A stretch of DNA of 64,000 nt from G963663315 sp965231905 (GCA_965231905.1 CBDDOO010000002.1:744001-808000); one strand, 5' to 3'; positions 43,082 through 52,005 are shown, numbered from the stretch's first letter. Notes: generated from the sequence alone by a model not told the origin. Made by a program: numbers and translations.

Positions 43082-43648
43082 ATGAACAGCTACGTCATTG
43101 ACACCCATAGCGCCATCAAGGAACTGATATCCGCTGGTTTTCCGGCGAAGCAGGCGGAGGTGGTTACCTCGCTGTTTTCCAGCCGGGAAGCGGAACTGGC
43201 GACGAAGAACGACCTCAAGGCGGAAATTTCCGAACTGAAGTCGGATCATGCCGAGCTTCGGGCGAACAATGCTGAGCTTCGTGTTGAACTGAAGGAGGAC
43301 ATCGCCGGACTCAAGGAAGATATATCGGGAATCCGGGAAGATATGTCTGCTCTTCGCACTGAACTCAAGGGTGATATCGCCGAACTCAAGGGTGATATCG
43401 CCGAAGTCAAGGGTGATATCGCCGAAGTCAAGGGCGAAATCACCGCACTCAAATCCGGCAATGCCGTAGTTCAGGAGCAGATCAAGTCTGTTCGTACGGA
43501 TCTACAGGAGCAAATCAAGTCGGTTCGCACGGATCTACAGGAACAGATCAAGTCCCTTCGTGTTCAAACCGGGGTTGTTCTGGCGATCTCACTGGCTACG
43601 CTCGCCATGCTGATTCCGGTATTTTTGCAGTTATTTGACTCGCCCTGA
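43082..43648 (+). CDS. DUF1640-like coiled-coil protein with C-terminal membrane anchor
   Basis: 188 residues, ATG at 43082 with GGAG upstream. The first 40 residues (HSAIKELISAGFPAKQAEVV) resemble DUF1640/CCDC90-type proteins. Then comes a long coiled coil (about 42-160) made of near-identical heptad-type repeats: ELKGDIA four times and QEQIKSVRTDL about three times, followed by a single membrane helix (about 163-185). The repeats are visible also in DNA. Bacterial members are of unknown function; eukaryotic relatives regulate the mitochondrial calcium uniporter. Confidence 0.8.
   Translation: MNSYVIDTHSAIKELISAGFPAKQAEVVTSLFSSREAELATKNDLKAEISELKSDHAELRANNAELRVELKEDIAGLKEDISGIREDMSALRTELKGDIAELKGDIAEVKGDIAEVKGEITALKSGNAVVQEQIKSVRTDLQEQIKSVRTDLQEQIKSLRVQTGVVLAISLATLAMLIPVFLQLFDSP
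43361..43444 (+). repeat. Four tandem 21-bp units in the coiled-coil gene
   Basis: Units of GAACTCAAGGGTGATATCGC plus one base, the later two with GAAGTC and small changes. Each encodes one ELKGDIA-type heptad, so unit gain or loss keeps the frame and the heptad phase. Confidence 0.9.
43472..43562 (+). repeat. 33-bp tandem units in the coiled-coil gene
   Basis: Nearly three copies of a 33-base unit beginning CAGGAGCAGATCAAGTC at 43472, 43505 and 43538, encoding QEQIKSVRTDL. In-frame multiples again, so length variation between strains is likely. Confidence 0.88.
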
Positions 43649-43654
43649 ATAACG

Positions 43655-43682
43655 CGGGCGGGCACGGAGGCCCGCCCCTACG
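43655..43682. repeat. GTAGGGGCGGGC-type palindromic repeat, copy at coaE end
   Basis: GGGCGGGC (43656-43663) and GCCCGCCC (43670-43677) form a perfect eight-base stem around ACGGAG, followed by CTACG. The TAG stop of coaE (43678-43680) lies within the repeat. It sits between two converging genes and may act as a bidirectional end of transcription. Confidence 0.75.
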
Positions 43683-44310
43683 AGGGTGGAAGTGCGGGTG
43701 ATGGCCTGATCACCCGGTATAGATCGAGATATTTTCCATGCAGGCGGAGCACCTGATTTTCCAGTTCGACAAGCGTGCCGTCATTGTCGATGACATCGTC
43801 CGCATATTGAATCCGGGTTTGTTCATCGGTCTGGGTTGCCAGTATCCGGTCAATCGCTGCGATACTCATTCCCCTGTCGGCCGACAGGCGTTCCGTTTTT
43901 GTTTTGCGTTCGCAGGTGATTACGATTACCCGATCCATATCCTGATACTGCCCCGTTTCAATGAGTAACGGGATTTCCAGGATACAGTAGCCATACGCGG
44001 ACGGTTTGATTTTCCGGTGCATTTCCTCCCTGACAGGCGGGTGCAGGATAGATTCGAGTACACTGCGTTTTTGTGGATCAGAGAAAACAATCCGACCAAG
44101 CCGGGCGCGGTCCATGTTCCCGTCCGGGGCGACGATCCCTTCTCCAAAGTATTCGACAATCCGGTCAAATTCCGGGGAGTGCGGCCGGGTCAGTTCCCGA
44201 GCGACCTGGTCCGCGTCAATAACCTGGACGCCGAGCTTCCTGAATATTCCGGCGATCGTTGATTTCCCGCTGCCTATGCCACCGGTTAACCCGATTCTGG
44301 CGGTTTTCAT
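43678..44310 (-). CDS. coaE: Dephospho-CoA kinase
   Basis: 210 residues. P-loop GLTGGIGSGKST (7-18), VIDADQVARELT, LGRIVFSDPQKRSVLESILHP, and EIPLLIETG are typical. It performs the last step of coenzyme A synthesis. The last residues (PSPALPPS) and the stop codon fall in or next to a palindromic repeat, so the native C-terminus may have been altered. The usual neighbours pilD and yacG are not here. Confidence 0.95.
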   Translation of the reverse strand: MKTARIGLTGGIGSGKSTIAGIFRKLGVQVIDADQVARELTRPHSPEFDRIVEYFGEGIVAPDGNMDRARLGRIVFSDPQKRSVLESILHPPVREEMHRKIKPSAYGYCILEIPLLIETGQYQDMDRVIVITCERKTKTERLSADRGMSIAAIDRILATQTDEQTRIQYADDVIDNDGTLVELENQVLRLHGKYLDLYRVIRPSPALPPS

Positions 44311-44425
44311 CGGTTCAGAATCGCACAGAAACCGGTATGTCTGCGCTGTGTTTGCGAAGTTGTCGGAGAAAAGTTCAAAATGCGGGGATATGGGCTGGAT
44401 ATTACTTTAGGGATAATTGTGTTGC

Positions 44426-44460
44426 GGATAATAACCCAGTAAAATACTCGGTTATTATCC
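44426..44460. promoter_or_regulatory. 35-bp dyad upstream of iscR
   Basis: GGATAATAACC (44426-44436) and GGTTATTATCC (44450-44460) are perfect inverted arms around CAGTAAAATACTC, itself nearly symmetric (CAGTA/TACTC). It lies 62 bases upstream of the iscR ATG. Possible binding site of IscR or another dimeric regulator; a transcription end for coaE read-through is less likely because no T-run follows. Confidence 0.5.
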
Positions 44461-44522
44461 GTTGAAGGATAACCAGCTTATGAGGGTCGTTTGCTTTAAT
44501 TGATGTAACGATATTTGCCAAG

Positions 44523-45008
44523 ATGCGACTGACTACAAAAGGAAGATACGCAGTTACCGCCATGGTTGACCTCTCGGTCAATCAGGCCGGAGGGCCTGTT
44601 ACGCTCAAAAGTATATCAGATAACCAGGGAATCTCTCTATCCTATCTTGAGCAGTTGTTTTCCAAGCTGCGGAAGTCTTCTCTGGTGACCGGGTCCCGCG
44701 GTCCCGGTGGAGGATATGTGCTGGCGAAGAATGTGGATGAAATCAATATTGCGGAGATTGTGCTTTCTGTGGATGAGGCGCTGGACATTACGGAATGTGA
44801 GGGCAAGCAGGACTGCAAGGATGGCCAACGATGTTTGACCCATGGGTTGTGGGATGAGTTAAGTATCCAATTGCATGGATTTCTGTCCGGCATCAAGCTG
44901 GGGCAACTGATGCGCCAGAGTGGAATTAACAACCCCGGTGGTTTGGGTAATCAGCAATTGGTTGGTCCGCCATCGACTTATCGAAAACCAGACAACGAAG
45001 TAAACTGA
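44523..45008 (+). CDS. iscR: Fe-S cluster-responsive regulator IscR (Rrf2 family)
   Basis: 161 residues. The winged helix has MRLTTKGRYAVTAMVDLSVN, SLSYLEQLFSKLRKSSLV and GPGGGYVLAK. The 2Fe-2S ligands Cys92, Cys98, Cys104 and His107 (ECEGKQDCKDGQRCLTH) sit at the same numbers as in E. coli IscR. It controls Fe-S assembly genes according to cluster supply. It directly precedes sufB by two bases, so it heads and probably regulates the suf operon. Confidence 0.94.
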   Translation: MRLTTKGRYAVTAMVDLSVNQAGGPVTLKSISDNQGISLSYLEQLFSKLRKSSLVTGSRGPGGGYVLAKNVDEINIAEIVLSVDEALDITECEGKQDCKDGQRCLTHGLWDELSIQLHGFLSGIKLGQLMRQSGINNPGGLGNQQLVGPPSTYRKPDNEVN

Positions 45009-45010
45009 TT

Positions 45011-46462
45011 ATGTCCACAATGGAAAAAGACCTGACGACCTTCGTTCAGCGGGAATACGTAGAAGGTTTCGTCACCGAAATTGAAACCGATACGCTGCCT
45101 CCTGGTTTGAACGAAGATGTCATTCGGACCATCTCGGCAAAAAAGGGGGAACCTGACTTTTTACTGGAGTGGAGGCTGCAAGCCTGGCGCCGGTGGCTGG
45201 AGATGGAAGAGCCCGGGTGGTCTCATGTTCATTACCCGCCGATTGACTTCCAGCAGATCAGCTATTTTTCCGCGCCGAAACGCAAGGAGTTGCTGGACAG
45301 TCTGGATGAAGTGGACCCCAAGCTGCTGGAGACATACCAGAAACTCGGAATTCCCATAGATGAGCAAAAAGCGCTGGCCGGAGTCAAGGTTGCAGTCGAT
45401 GCGGTTTTCGACAGCGTTTCTGTGGTCACGACCTTCAAACAGACCTTGTCTGAAGCGGGTGTCATCTTTTGTCCGTTATCCGAAGCGCTTCAGGAACATC
45501 CCGACCTGGTCAGGCAGTATCTCGGCTCTGTGGTGCCGGCTGGTGATAATTATTATGCGGCCCTGAACTCCGCTGTATTCAGCGAAGGTTCATTTGTCTA
45601 TATTCCAAAAGGCGTCCGTTGCCCGATGGAACTGTCCACCTATTTCCGCATTAACGCGATGAATACGGGGCAATTTGAAAGAACCCTGATCATTGCGGAT
45701 GAAGACAGCTATGTCAGTTATCTTGAGGGATGCACGGCGCCGCAACGGGATGAAAATCAGCTTCACGCCGCTGTGGTTGAACTGATTGCGATGAAAGGGG
45801 CAGAAATCAAGTATTCCACAGTACAGAACTGGTATCCGGGAGATCAGGACGGCAAGGGCGGGATTTATAATTTTGTGACCAAGCGCGGGGCCTGTCGAGG
45901 AGAGAGTTCAAAGATATCCTGGACCCAGGTCGAGACCGGATCGGCCATTACCTGGAAGTATCCAAGTGTATTGCTGGAAGGGGATCATTCAATCGGGGAA
46001 TTCTATTCAGTTGCCCTGACCAATAATTATCAACAAGCGGATACCGGCACAAAAATGGTGCACATCGGGAAAAACTCCAGCAGCACCATTGTATCCAAAG
46101 GAATTTCAGCTGGCCGTGGTCAAAATTCATATCGGGGTTTGGTGAAAGTTTTAAAAGCATCCGAGAATGCCCGAAACTACTCGCAATGCGATTCCCTGTT
46201 GATGGGAGATCAATGCGGCGCTCATACCTTTCCCTATATCGAAGTCAAGAATCCTACCGCAGTGGTGGAACATGAAGCCACGACTTCGCGAATCGGAGAA
46301 GATCAGTTGTTCTATTGCCGTCAGCGGGGAGTGTCGGAAGAAGACGCGGTCTCAATGATCGTCAACGGGTTTTGCAAGGAGGTATTCAGGGAATTGCCGA
46401 TGGAGTTTGCAGTGGAAGCGCAAAAGCTGCTGGGCATCAGTCTCGAAGGGGCCGTTGGTTAG
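45011..46462 (+). CDS. sufB: Fe-S cluster assembly scaffold SufB
   Basis: 483 residues. Conserved pieces include YFSAPKR, FVYIPKGVRCPMELSTYFRIN, SYLEGCTAPQRDENQLHAAVVEL, TVQNWYPGDQDGKGGIYNF, and near the C-terminus EHEATTSRIGEDQLFYCRQRG with the cysteine near the end. SufB forms the SufBC2D scaffold on which clusters are built. Normal length. Confidence 0.97.
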   Translation: MSTMEKDLTTFVQREYVEGFVTEIETDTLPPGLNEDVIRTISAKKGEPDFLLEWRLQAWRRWLEMEEPGWSHVHYPPIDFQQISYFSAPKRKELLDSLDEVDPKLLETYQKLGIPIDEQKALAGVKVAVDAVFDSVSVVTTFKQTLSEAGVIFCPLSEALQEHPDLVRQYLGSVVPAGDNYYAALNSAVFSEGSFVYIPKGVRCPMELSTYFRINAMNTGQFERTLIIADEDSYVSYLEGCTAPQRDENQLHAAVVELIAMKGAEIKYSTVQNWYPGDQDGKGGIYNFVTKRGACRGESSKISWTQVETGSAITWKYPSVLLEGDHSIGEFYSVALTNNYQQADTGTKMVHIGKNSSSTIVSKGISAGRGQNSYRGLVKVLKASENARNYSQCDSLLMGDQCGAHTFPYIEVKNPTAVVEHEATTSRIGEDQLFYCRQRGVSEEDAVSMIVNGFCKEVFRELPMEFAVEAQKLLGISLEGAVG

Positions 46463-46542
46463 CGGTCGAACGATTATATGGTCAAATCATACCCGCCGTC
46501 AGGCCGGTTTGTCCGACCGAACATATCCGGGAAGTCAAACGA

Positions 46543-47298
46543 ATGCTGAAAATTAAAGATCTGAATGTCGCCGTGGATGACAAACCGATTCTCAAGGGAG
46601 TCAATCTGCAGGTGGGCGCCGGAGAGGTGCATGTCATTATGGGCCCGAACGGCTCCGGTAAAAGTACGCTGGCCAACGTGCTGGCTGGCCGGGACAATTA
46701 TGAAGTGACTGCCGGTGAGGTTTTTTACCGGAATCAGGATCTGCTGGGGATGGAGCCGGAAATCCGCGCCCGGGAGGGTTTGTTTCTGGCGTTTCAATAT
46801 CCTGTGGAAATCCCCGGAGTGTCCAACCTGTACCTGATGAAGACCGCGATCAATGCCATCAGGAAGCATCGCAAAGAGGAAGAGATGGATGCGGTGACTT
46901 TTCTCAAGCTGATCAAGGAAAAGGCGGCGCTGGTGGAAATGAAGCAGGAGTTTTTATACCGATCGGTCAATGAAGGGTTTTCCGGAGGAGAAAAGAAGCG
47001 TAACGAAGTGTTGCAAATGGCGTTGCTGGAACCTCGTCTGTGTATTCTCGATGAAACCGATTCAGGGCTTGATATTGATGCGCTGAAAATTGTCGCTTCC
47101 GGTGTCAACACATTACGCGGCAGTGATCGCTCGATGATCGTGGTCACGCATTATCAGCGGTTGCTGGATTATATTGTTCCGGATTTTGTCCATGTTCTCG
47201 CGGGCGGTAAAATTATTCGCTCAGGGGATAAGCGCCTTGCCCTTGAACTCGATGAAAAAGGTTATGGATGGATTGAAGAACATGCAGTCGCAGCTTGA
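46543..47298 (+). CDS. sufC: Fe-S assembly ATPase SufC
   Basis: 251 residues from the ATG at 46543 (MLKIKDLNVAVDDKPILKG); the longer frame overlaps sufB and is not used. ABC ATPase motifs: VIMGPNGSGKSTLANVLAG, the Suf-type signature EGFSGGEKKRNEVLQ, and Walker B LCILDETDSGLDIDALK with the Suf-specific SGLD. ATP use opens the SufBD interface. The last 17 bases overlap sufD. Confidence 0.97.
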   Translation: MLKIKDLNVAVDDKPILKGVNLQVGAGEVHVIMGPNGSGKSTLANVLAGRDNYEVTAGEVFYRNQDLLGMEPEIRAREGLFLAFQYPVEIPGVSNLYLMKTAINAIRKHRKEEEMDAVTFLKLIKEKAALVEMKQEFLYRSVNEGFSGGEKKRNEVLQMALLEPRLCILDETDSGLDIDALKIVASGVNTLRGSDRSMIVVTHYQRLLDYIVPDFVHVLAGGKIIRSGDKRLALELDEKGYGWIEEHAVAA

Positions 47299-48652
47299 TA
47301 CTCTGATCGCGCCCGGTACACAAAGCTATATCGATCAGTTTGATCGGTTGCGTGATCGGTTGCCCGGACACAATATCGACTGGTTAAACGATCAAAGGAC
47401 AAAAAGTCTGGCGCGATTTGGCCGACTCGGATTCCCCACGTTGAGGGATGAAGATTGGAAGTACACATCGGTCCGGGGTATCACCAGCAAGCGCTTTGTG
47501 GTTGAGGCTGATCCAGGCAATGATGATCAACCGGTCGATTTGTCAGCGTTTGCAATTGAAGGACTAAAAAGCCACAGACTGGTGTTTGTTGACGGGGTGT
47601 TCAATCCGCGGTTGTCCGGCATCGGTGAGTCCAGCGAATCGAATGGCGGATTTAACGTGGAATCGTTTGCCTCGGCGCTGGGGCGGGTTCCGGCAACTGC
47701 CGAATCCCTGCTCGGCAGCGTGATACAGAACAGCGGCCATGGATTTACCGCCCTGAACAACGCCATGTATCGGGATGGCGTGATCATCACTTTCGCCGCA
47801 GACGAGAAAATTTCTTGCCCGATTGAAATAATTCACTACGGGCGCGCGCAGCTATCCATTTCCCAGCCCAGGAATCTGATTGTCTGCGGGCCACAAAGCC
47901 GCGGACAGATCATCGAACGCTATGTGTCCGGGAGCACCCACAATACATTGTCCAACAGTGTTACGGAGGTATTGCTTGAAGACGGAGCTTCGCTTGATTA
48001 TTACCTGGTCCAGAATCAGTCCAGCGCGGCTTATCAGGTTTGCGGGGTTTGGGTGAAGCAGTCTCCCCGGAGTCGATTCAGTTGTCAGACGATCACGCTT
48101 GGAGGCGCGCTGGTCCGCAATGACCTTCAAGTCAATCTGGGTGGCCCCGAAGCCCACTGCGATATGCTCGGTGTCTACAGTCTGACCGGGCGGCAGCATG
48201 TGGATAACCATACCACCATGATACACGCCGCCGAAAACTGTAGCAGTCGGGAGATTTACAAGGGAGTTCTTGGCCAGCGCGCGCGCGCGGTGTTTCATGG
48301 TCGTGTCAGGGTGGATGAAGGCGCCCAAAAAACCGATGCGGCGCAGTCGAACAATACTCTCCTGCTGTCCCGTAATGCGGAAATCGACACCAAACCGCAG
48401 CTTGAGATTTACGCCGACGATGTGAAATGTTCACATGGCGTGACGGTCGGTCAAATTGATGAGAAGTCCCTTTTCTATTTGCGCACCAGAGGGATAGGCG
48501 AGCCCGAAGCGCGCGCCTTGCTCACTTATGCGTTTGTCAATGACGTATTGAGTGAAGTGAAGATCGAGCCGCTTCGCCAGTATCTCGAATCAATCCTGAG
48601 GCGGCAGTTGGTCAAGGCGGAGGATGAGGGTGATGAAACGAGTAAACTTTGA
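47282..48652 (+). CDS. sufD: Fe-S assembly protein SufD
   Basis: 456 residues from the ATG at 47282 (MQSQLDTLIAPGTQ), overlapping sufC; ATGs slightly upstream are possible. Beta-helix core shared with SufB: LVFVDGVFNPRLS, NTLSNSVTEVLLEDGASLDYY, FHGRVRVDEGAQKTDAAQSN, and the conserved DVKCSHGVTVGQID with Cys and His near the end. Part of the SufBC2D complex. No sufS follows, unlike most suf operons. Confidence 0.96.
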   Translation: MQSQLDTLIAPGTQSYIDQFDRLRDRLPGHNIDWLNDQRTKSLARFGRLGFPTLRDEDWKYTSVRGITSKRFVVEADPGNDDQPVDLSAFAIEGLKSHRLVFVDGVFNPRLSGIGESSESNGGFNVESFASALGRVPATAESLLGSVIQNSGHGFTALNNAMYRDGVIITFAADEKISCPIEIIHYGRAQLSISQPRNLIVCGPQSRGQIIERYVSGSTHNTLSNSVTEVLLEDGASLDYYLVQNQSSAAYQVCGVWVKQSPRSRFSCQTITLGGALVRNDLQVNLGGPEAHCDMLGVYSLTGRQHVDNHTTMIHAAENCSSREIYKGVLGQRARAVFHGRVRVDEGAQKTDAAQSNNTLLLSRNAEIDTKPQLEIYADDVKCSHGVTVGQIDEKSLFYLRTRGIGEPEARALLTYAFVNDVLSEVKIEPLRQYLESILRRQLVKAEDEGDETSKL

Positions 48653-49058
48653 CCCCGGGCCTGGGCGTCAGCCCGCCAGTATCATGGAGGAATTCGATCA
48701 GAATAACGGTCCGCAGGCTGGCAATCACTCCCACTCCCCGGCGCCGGATGTGTCGGAAGACGAATTGCGCTCAAGGGTGATTGAAGCGTTGAAAACGGTT
48801 TATGATCCTGAAATTCCAGTCAATATCTACGATCTTGGCCTGATATACAATGTTTCCTTTCATGGCGCATTTGTCCATGTTGATATGACCCTGACGGCGC
48901 CGGGTTGTCCTGTGGCGCACACGTTCCCGGGTATGGTGGAGCGGTCTGTCGAACTGGTTCCGGGCATCAGTGGCGCCGCCGTCGAACTGGTTTGGGAACC
49001 TCCCTGGACCCCCGACCTGATCAGTGAAGCTGCCCGGCTTGAACTGGGCCTGATTTGA
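48624..49058 (+). CDS. sufT: SufT-like DUF59 protein
   Basis: 144 residues, overlapping the end of sufD; later ATGs at 48633 or 48684 are possible. MIP18/DUF59 domain: VIEALKTVYDPEIPVNIYDL, GLIYNV, and MTLTAPGCPVAHTFPG with the conserved Cys, then WEPPWTPDLIS. SufT helps mature Fe-S proteins. It takes the place where sufS and sufE/U usually come first. Confidence 0.92.
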   Translation: MRVMKRVNFDPGPGRQPASIMEEFDQNNGPQAGNHSHSPAPDVSEDELRSRVIEALKTVYDPEIPVNIYDLGLIYNVSFHGAFVHVDMTLTAPGCPVAHTFPGMVERSVELVPGISGAAVELVWEPPWTPDLISEAARLELGLI

Positions 49059-49086
49059 TCACAAGAGAAGGATTCGGGAGCGGCTG

Positions 49087-49407
49087 ATGGGCGACTGGGT
49101 TGAAGTGTGTTCAGAGGGTGAAATCAACCCCGGCCAGCACAAGGTAGTTGATGTTGAAGGCGCCATGGTTGCGGTATTCAATCTGGATGGCGGTTTTTAC
49201 GCGATAGAGGATGTCTGTACCCACGATGGCAGCGAAATCGCGGATGGCTGTATCATTGGCGATGACATTGAATGTCCCCGTCATGGCGCTCGATTCTGTA
49301 TTAAAACCGGCGCGGTTACGGCGCCGCCCGCTTATGAGCCGATCGACACATTTCCGGTAATGGTTCTGGACCGGGTCGTGTATGTTCAGGACAATCGCTG
49401 GGATTAG
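49087..49407 (+). CDS. Rieske-type 2Fe-2S ferredoxin
   Basis: 106 residues. Rieske ligands in CTHDGSEI (Cys44, His46) and CPRHGARF (Cys63, His66). Of the type that serves as electron donor to non-heme oxygenases and frequently ends suf operons in proteobacteria, where it may take part in assembly or regulation. No oxygenase gene is adjacent. Its stop overlaps the probable GTG start region of murA. Confidence 0.92.
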   Translation: MGDWVEVCSEGEINPGQHKVVDVEGAMVAVFNLDGGFYAIEDVCTHDGSEIADGCIIGDDIECPRHGARFCIKTGAVTAPPAYEPIDTFPVMVLDRVVYVQDNRWD

Positions 49408-49408
49408 T

Positions 49409-50680
49409 GTGGACAAATTGATCGCAACCGGCGGCGCCCCCCTGAAAGGGGAGGTACGGATTTCAGGGGCTAAAAATGCGGCGTTGCCCCTGATGATCGC
49501 TTCACTGCTGACAGAGGAATCGTTGAGCATCAGCAATATCCCCCATCTGCAGGATATTACCACGACCATGGAACTGCTGGGCCAGTTGGGGGTGAAACTT
49601 CGAGTGAACGAAAAGATGTCGATCGAAGCCGACGCATCCGGGGTCAACAGCGTGGTTGCGCCCTATGAACTGGTCAGAACCATGCGGGCGTCCATTCTGG
49701 CGCTCGGACCGCTGATTGCACGATTCGGCAGGGCGGAAGTGTCATTGCCTGGTGGTTGTCTGATCGGTTCCAGGCCGGTCAATATGCACATCAAGGGACT
49801 CGAAGCGCTGGGGGCCAGTATCACAGTCGATGAGGGATACATCAAGGCCAGCGCCCCCCGCCTGAAAGGCGCCAGAATCTTCATGGATCTGATATCCGTT
49901 ACCGGCACTGAAAATCTGATGATGGCCGCCACACTGGCAGAGGGTGTAACCACGATCGAGAACGCCGCAAGAGAACCGGAAGTGATTGATCTGGCAAATT
50001 GTCTGAATGCGATGGGCGCCAGGGTTGAAGGCGCCGGTACGGATGAAATCGTCATTGAAGGTGTGGAAAAACTGGGTTCTGCCCAGCACCGGGCGATCCC
50101 GGACCGAATCGAAGCAGGGACGTTCCTGGTTGCCGCGACGGTTTCAGGCGGAGAGATCACGGTCCGGGACGTGATTCCGAAGCAGTTGGACGCAATACTG
50201 GAAAAATTGCGTGAAGCCGGCGCCGAAATTGAAACGGGGGATAGCTGGATTCATTTGAAAGCGCCAGAGGGGAGAATAAAGTCAGTTAATATCCGCACAG
50301 CGCCTTATCCCGCGTTTCCAACCGATATGCAGGCTCAATTCGTACTGCTCAACACGATTGCAGAGGGCACTGCGACTGTTGTCGAAACGGTGTTTGAAAA
50401 CCGGTTCATGCATGTCCATGAACTTCAACGAATGGGGGCCAATATTGACCTCGACGGCAATATTGCGGTAGTACGGGGAGTAGATCAACTTCGTGCCGCC
50501 CCGGTAATGGCAACAGACCTGCGCGCATCAGCCTGTTTGATTCTGGCGGGTTTGATCGCCCAGGGAAATACCGTCATTGATCGTATCTATCACATAGATC
50601 GGGGCTATCATTTTATTGAGGAGAAGCTCACCCTGCTTGGCGCGAATATTCGCAGGGTGCCCGGGCATTACCCGACCTGA
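49409..50680 (+). CDS. murA: UDP-N-acetylglucosamine 1-carboxyvinyltransferase
   Basis: 423 residues from the GTG at 49409, which fits the family N-terminus (DKLIATGGAPLKGEVRISGAK); an ATG at 49382 inside the ferredoxin gene is also in frame. SGAKNAALPLM binds substrate; Cys117 in LPGGCLIGSRPV is the catalytic Cys that binds fosfomycin; EAGTFLVAATVSGG and FPTDMQAQFV are conserved. First committed step of peptidoglycan synthesis. It is followed by hisD after 29 bases, although hisG is normally in between in related genomes. Confidence 0.96.
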   Translation: MDKLIATGGAPLKGEVRISGAKNAALPLMIASLLTEESLSISNIPHLQDITTTMELLGQLGVKLRVNEKMSIEADASGVNSVVAPYELVRTMRASILALGPLIARFGRAEVSLPGGCLIGSRPVNMHIKGLEALGASITVDEGYIKASAPRLKGARIFMDLISVTGTENLMMAATLAEGVTTIENAAREPEVIDLANCLNAMGARVEGAGTDEIVIEGVEKLGSAQHRAIPDRIEAGTFLVAATVSGGEITVRDVIPKQLDAILEKLREAGAEIETGDSWIHLKAPEGRIKSVNIRTAPYPAFPTDMQAQFVLLNTIAEGTATVVETVFENRFMHVHELQRMGANIDLDGNIAVVRGVDQLRAAPVMATDLRASACLILAGLIAQGNTVIDRIYHIDRGYHFIEEKLTLLGANIRRVPGHYPT

Positions 50681-50709
50681 TCGACAACCTGACTCATTAG
50701 GTTATCATC

Positions 50710-52005
50710 ATGTTACAACGATTCGATTATTCTGACCCCGGCTCGGCAGCTGAACTGGACAAACTGCTGCACCGCGGAATCGGGCACGATGAGGCGGTTG
50801 GGCAGGCAGTCGGAGCAATCATCGCCGAGGTCAGAAGCCGTGGCGACCTGGCATTGATTGAATATACCCGCCAGTTCGATCAATATCCGGTCTCCTGTAT
50901 GGAGGCTCTCCAGCTTGATGCGCAAACCATTATCGACAGCGGTAGTCGGCTGGATGACGGACTAAAAACCTGTCTTCAATCAGCAGCCGAACGGATCCGG
51001 ACTTTTCATCAGCGGGAAATGCTTCATTCATGGAGCTATACCGAACCGGATGGCACAAAACTCGGTCAGATTGTCAGCGCCATGGACAGGGTGGGAGTAT
51101 ATGTGCCGGGTGGAAAGGCTGCGTATCCATCATCGGTCCTGATGACGGCCATTCCCGCCAAAGTCGCCGGGGTGAACGAAATCATCATGACGGCGCCCGC
51201 TCCCGGTGGGGAAATTAATGACGCGGTGATAGCCGCCGCCCATATTGCGGGGGTCGACCGGATTTATACGATCGGCGGCGCCCAGGCGGTAGCGGCCATG
51301 GCTTACGGTACTGAGACCATACCTCGTGTGGACAAAATTGTGGGGCCGGGAAACACCTGGGTGACCACTGCAAAGAAAATGGTATTTGGCGATGTCGGAA
51401 TCGACATGATTGCAGGGCCTTCTGAAGTTGTTGTGATTTGTGATGACTCGGCCAACCCGGATTGGGTTGCCATGGACCTGTTTGCCCAGGCGGAACATGA
51501 TGAACTGGCTCAGTCGATTGCGATCACCCCGTCAAAATCCATGGTTGAGCGTATCGCGCAATCCATTGACGAATTGCTTGAGCCATTGCAGCGAAAGGAG
51601 ATTATCAGGAGTTCCCTGACTGCCACTGGCGGCCTTGTTCTGGTAAAAGATCTGGCCCAGGCTGTGGAGGTTGCCAACCACATCGCGCCGGAGCATCTTG
51701 AGCTGATGGTGGAAAATGCGGCTGATCTGGTTAGTGAGATCAAACATGCCGGCGCGATTTTCGTCGGGAAATACAGCGCCGAAGTACTTGGAGATTATTG
51801 CGCCGGGCCGAATCATGTCCTGCCGACTTCGGGCACGGCGAGATTCAGTTCCCCTTTGGGTGTCTACGACTTCCAAAAGCGCAGCAGCCTGATCCAGGTA
51901 TCCGGGCAGGGCGCGAACCGAATGGCAATCACCGCCGCGACACTGGCGCGCAGCGAAGGTCTGACGGCTCACGAGCAATCTGCCAGATACAGGCTCGAAT
52001 CTTGA
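50710..52005 (+). CDS. hisD: Histidinol dehydrogenase
   Basis: 431 residues. MDRVGVYVPGGKAAYPSSVLM, TIGGAQAVAAMAYGTETIPRVDKIVGPGN (split by function: GGAQAVAA and VGPGN), IDMIAGPSEVVVI, AQAEHDELAQS with zinc and catalytic His, and the end APEHLEL, GPNHVLPT. Last two oxidation steps of histidine synthesis. It directly follows murA; no hisG is present between them. Confidence 0.97.
   Translation: MLQRFDYSDPGSAAELDKLLHRGIGHDEAVGQAVGAIIAEVRSRGDLALIEYTRQFDQYPVSCMEALQLDAQTIIDSGSRLDDGLKTCLQSAAERIRTFHQREMLHSWSYTEPDGTKLGQIVSAMDRVGVYVPGGKAAYPSSVLMTAIPAKVAGVNEIIMTAPAPGGEINDAVIAAAHIAGVDRIYTIGGAQAVAAMAYGTETIPRVDKIVGPGNTWVTTAKKMVFGDVGIDMIAGPSEVVVICDDSANPDWVAMDLFAQAEHDELAQSIAITPSKSMVERIAQSIDELLEPLQRKEIIRSSLTATGGLVLVKDLAQAVEVANHIAPEHLELMVENAADLVSEIKHAGAIFVGKYSAEVLGDYCAGPNHVLPTSGTARFSSPLGVYDFQKRSSLIQVSGQGANRMAITAATLARSEGLTAHEQSARYRLES

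Noticed and set aside
43361..43562. Tandem repeats considered as a CRISPR array
   Set aside because: Units are contiguous without spacers, in frame and translated as a coiled coil.
46315..46542. Upstream extension of sufC inside sufB
   Set aside because: The translated extension is a shadow of sufB; SufC proteins begin at MLKIKDL.
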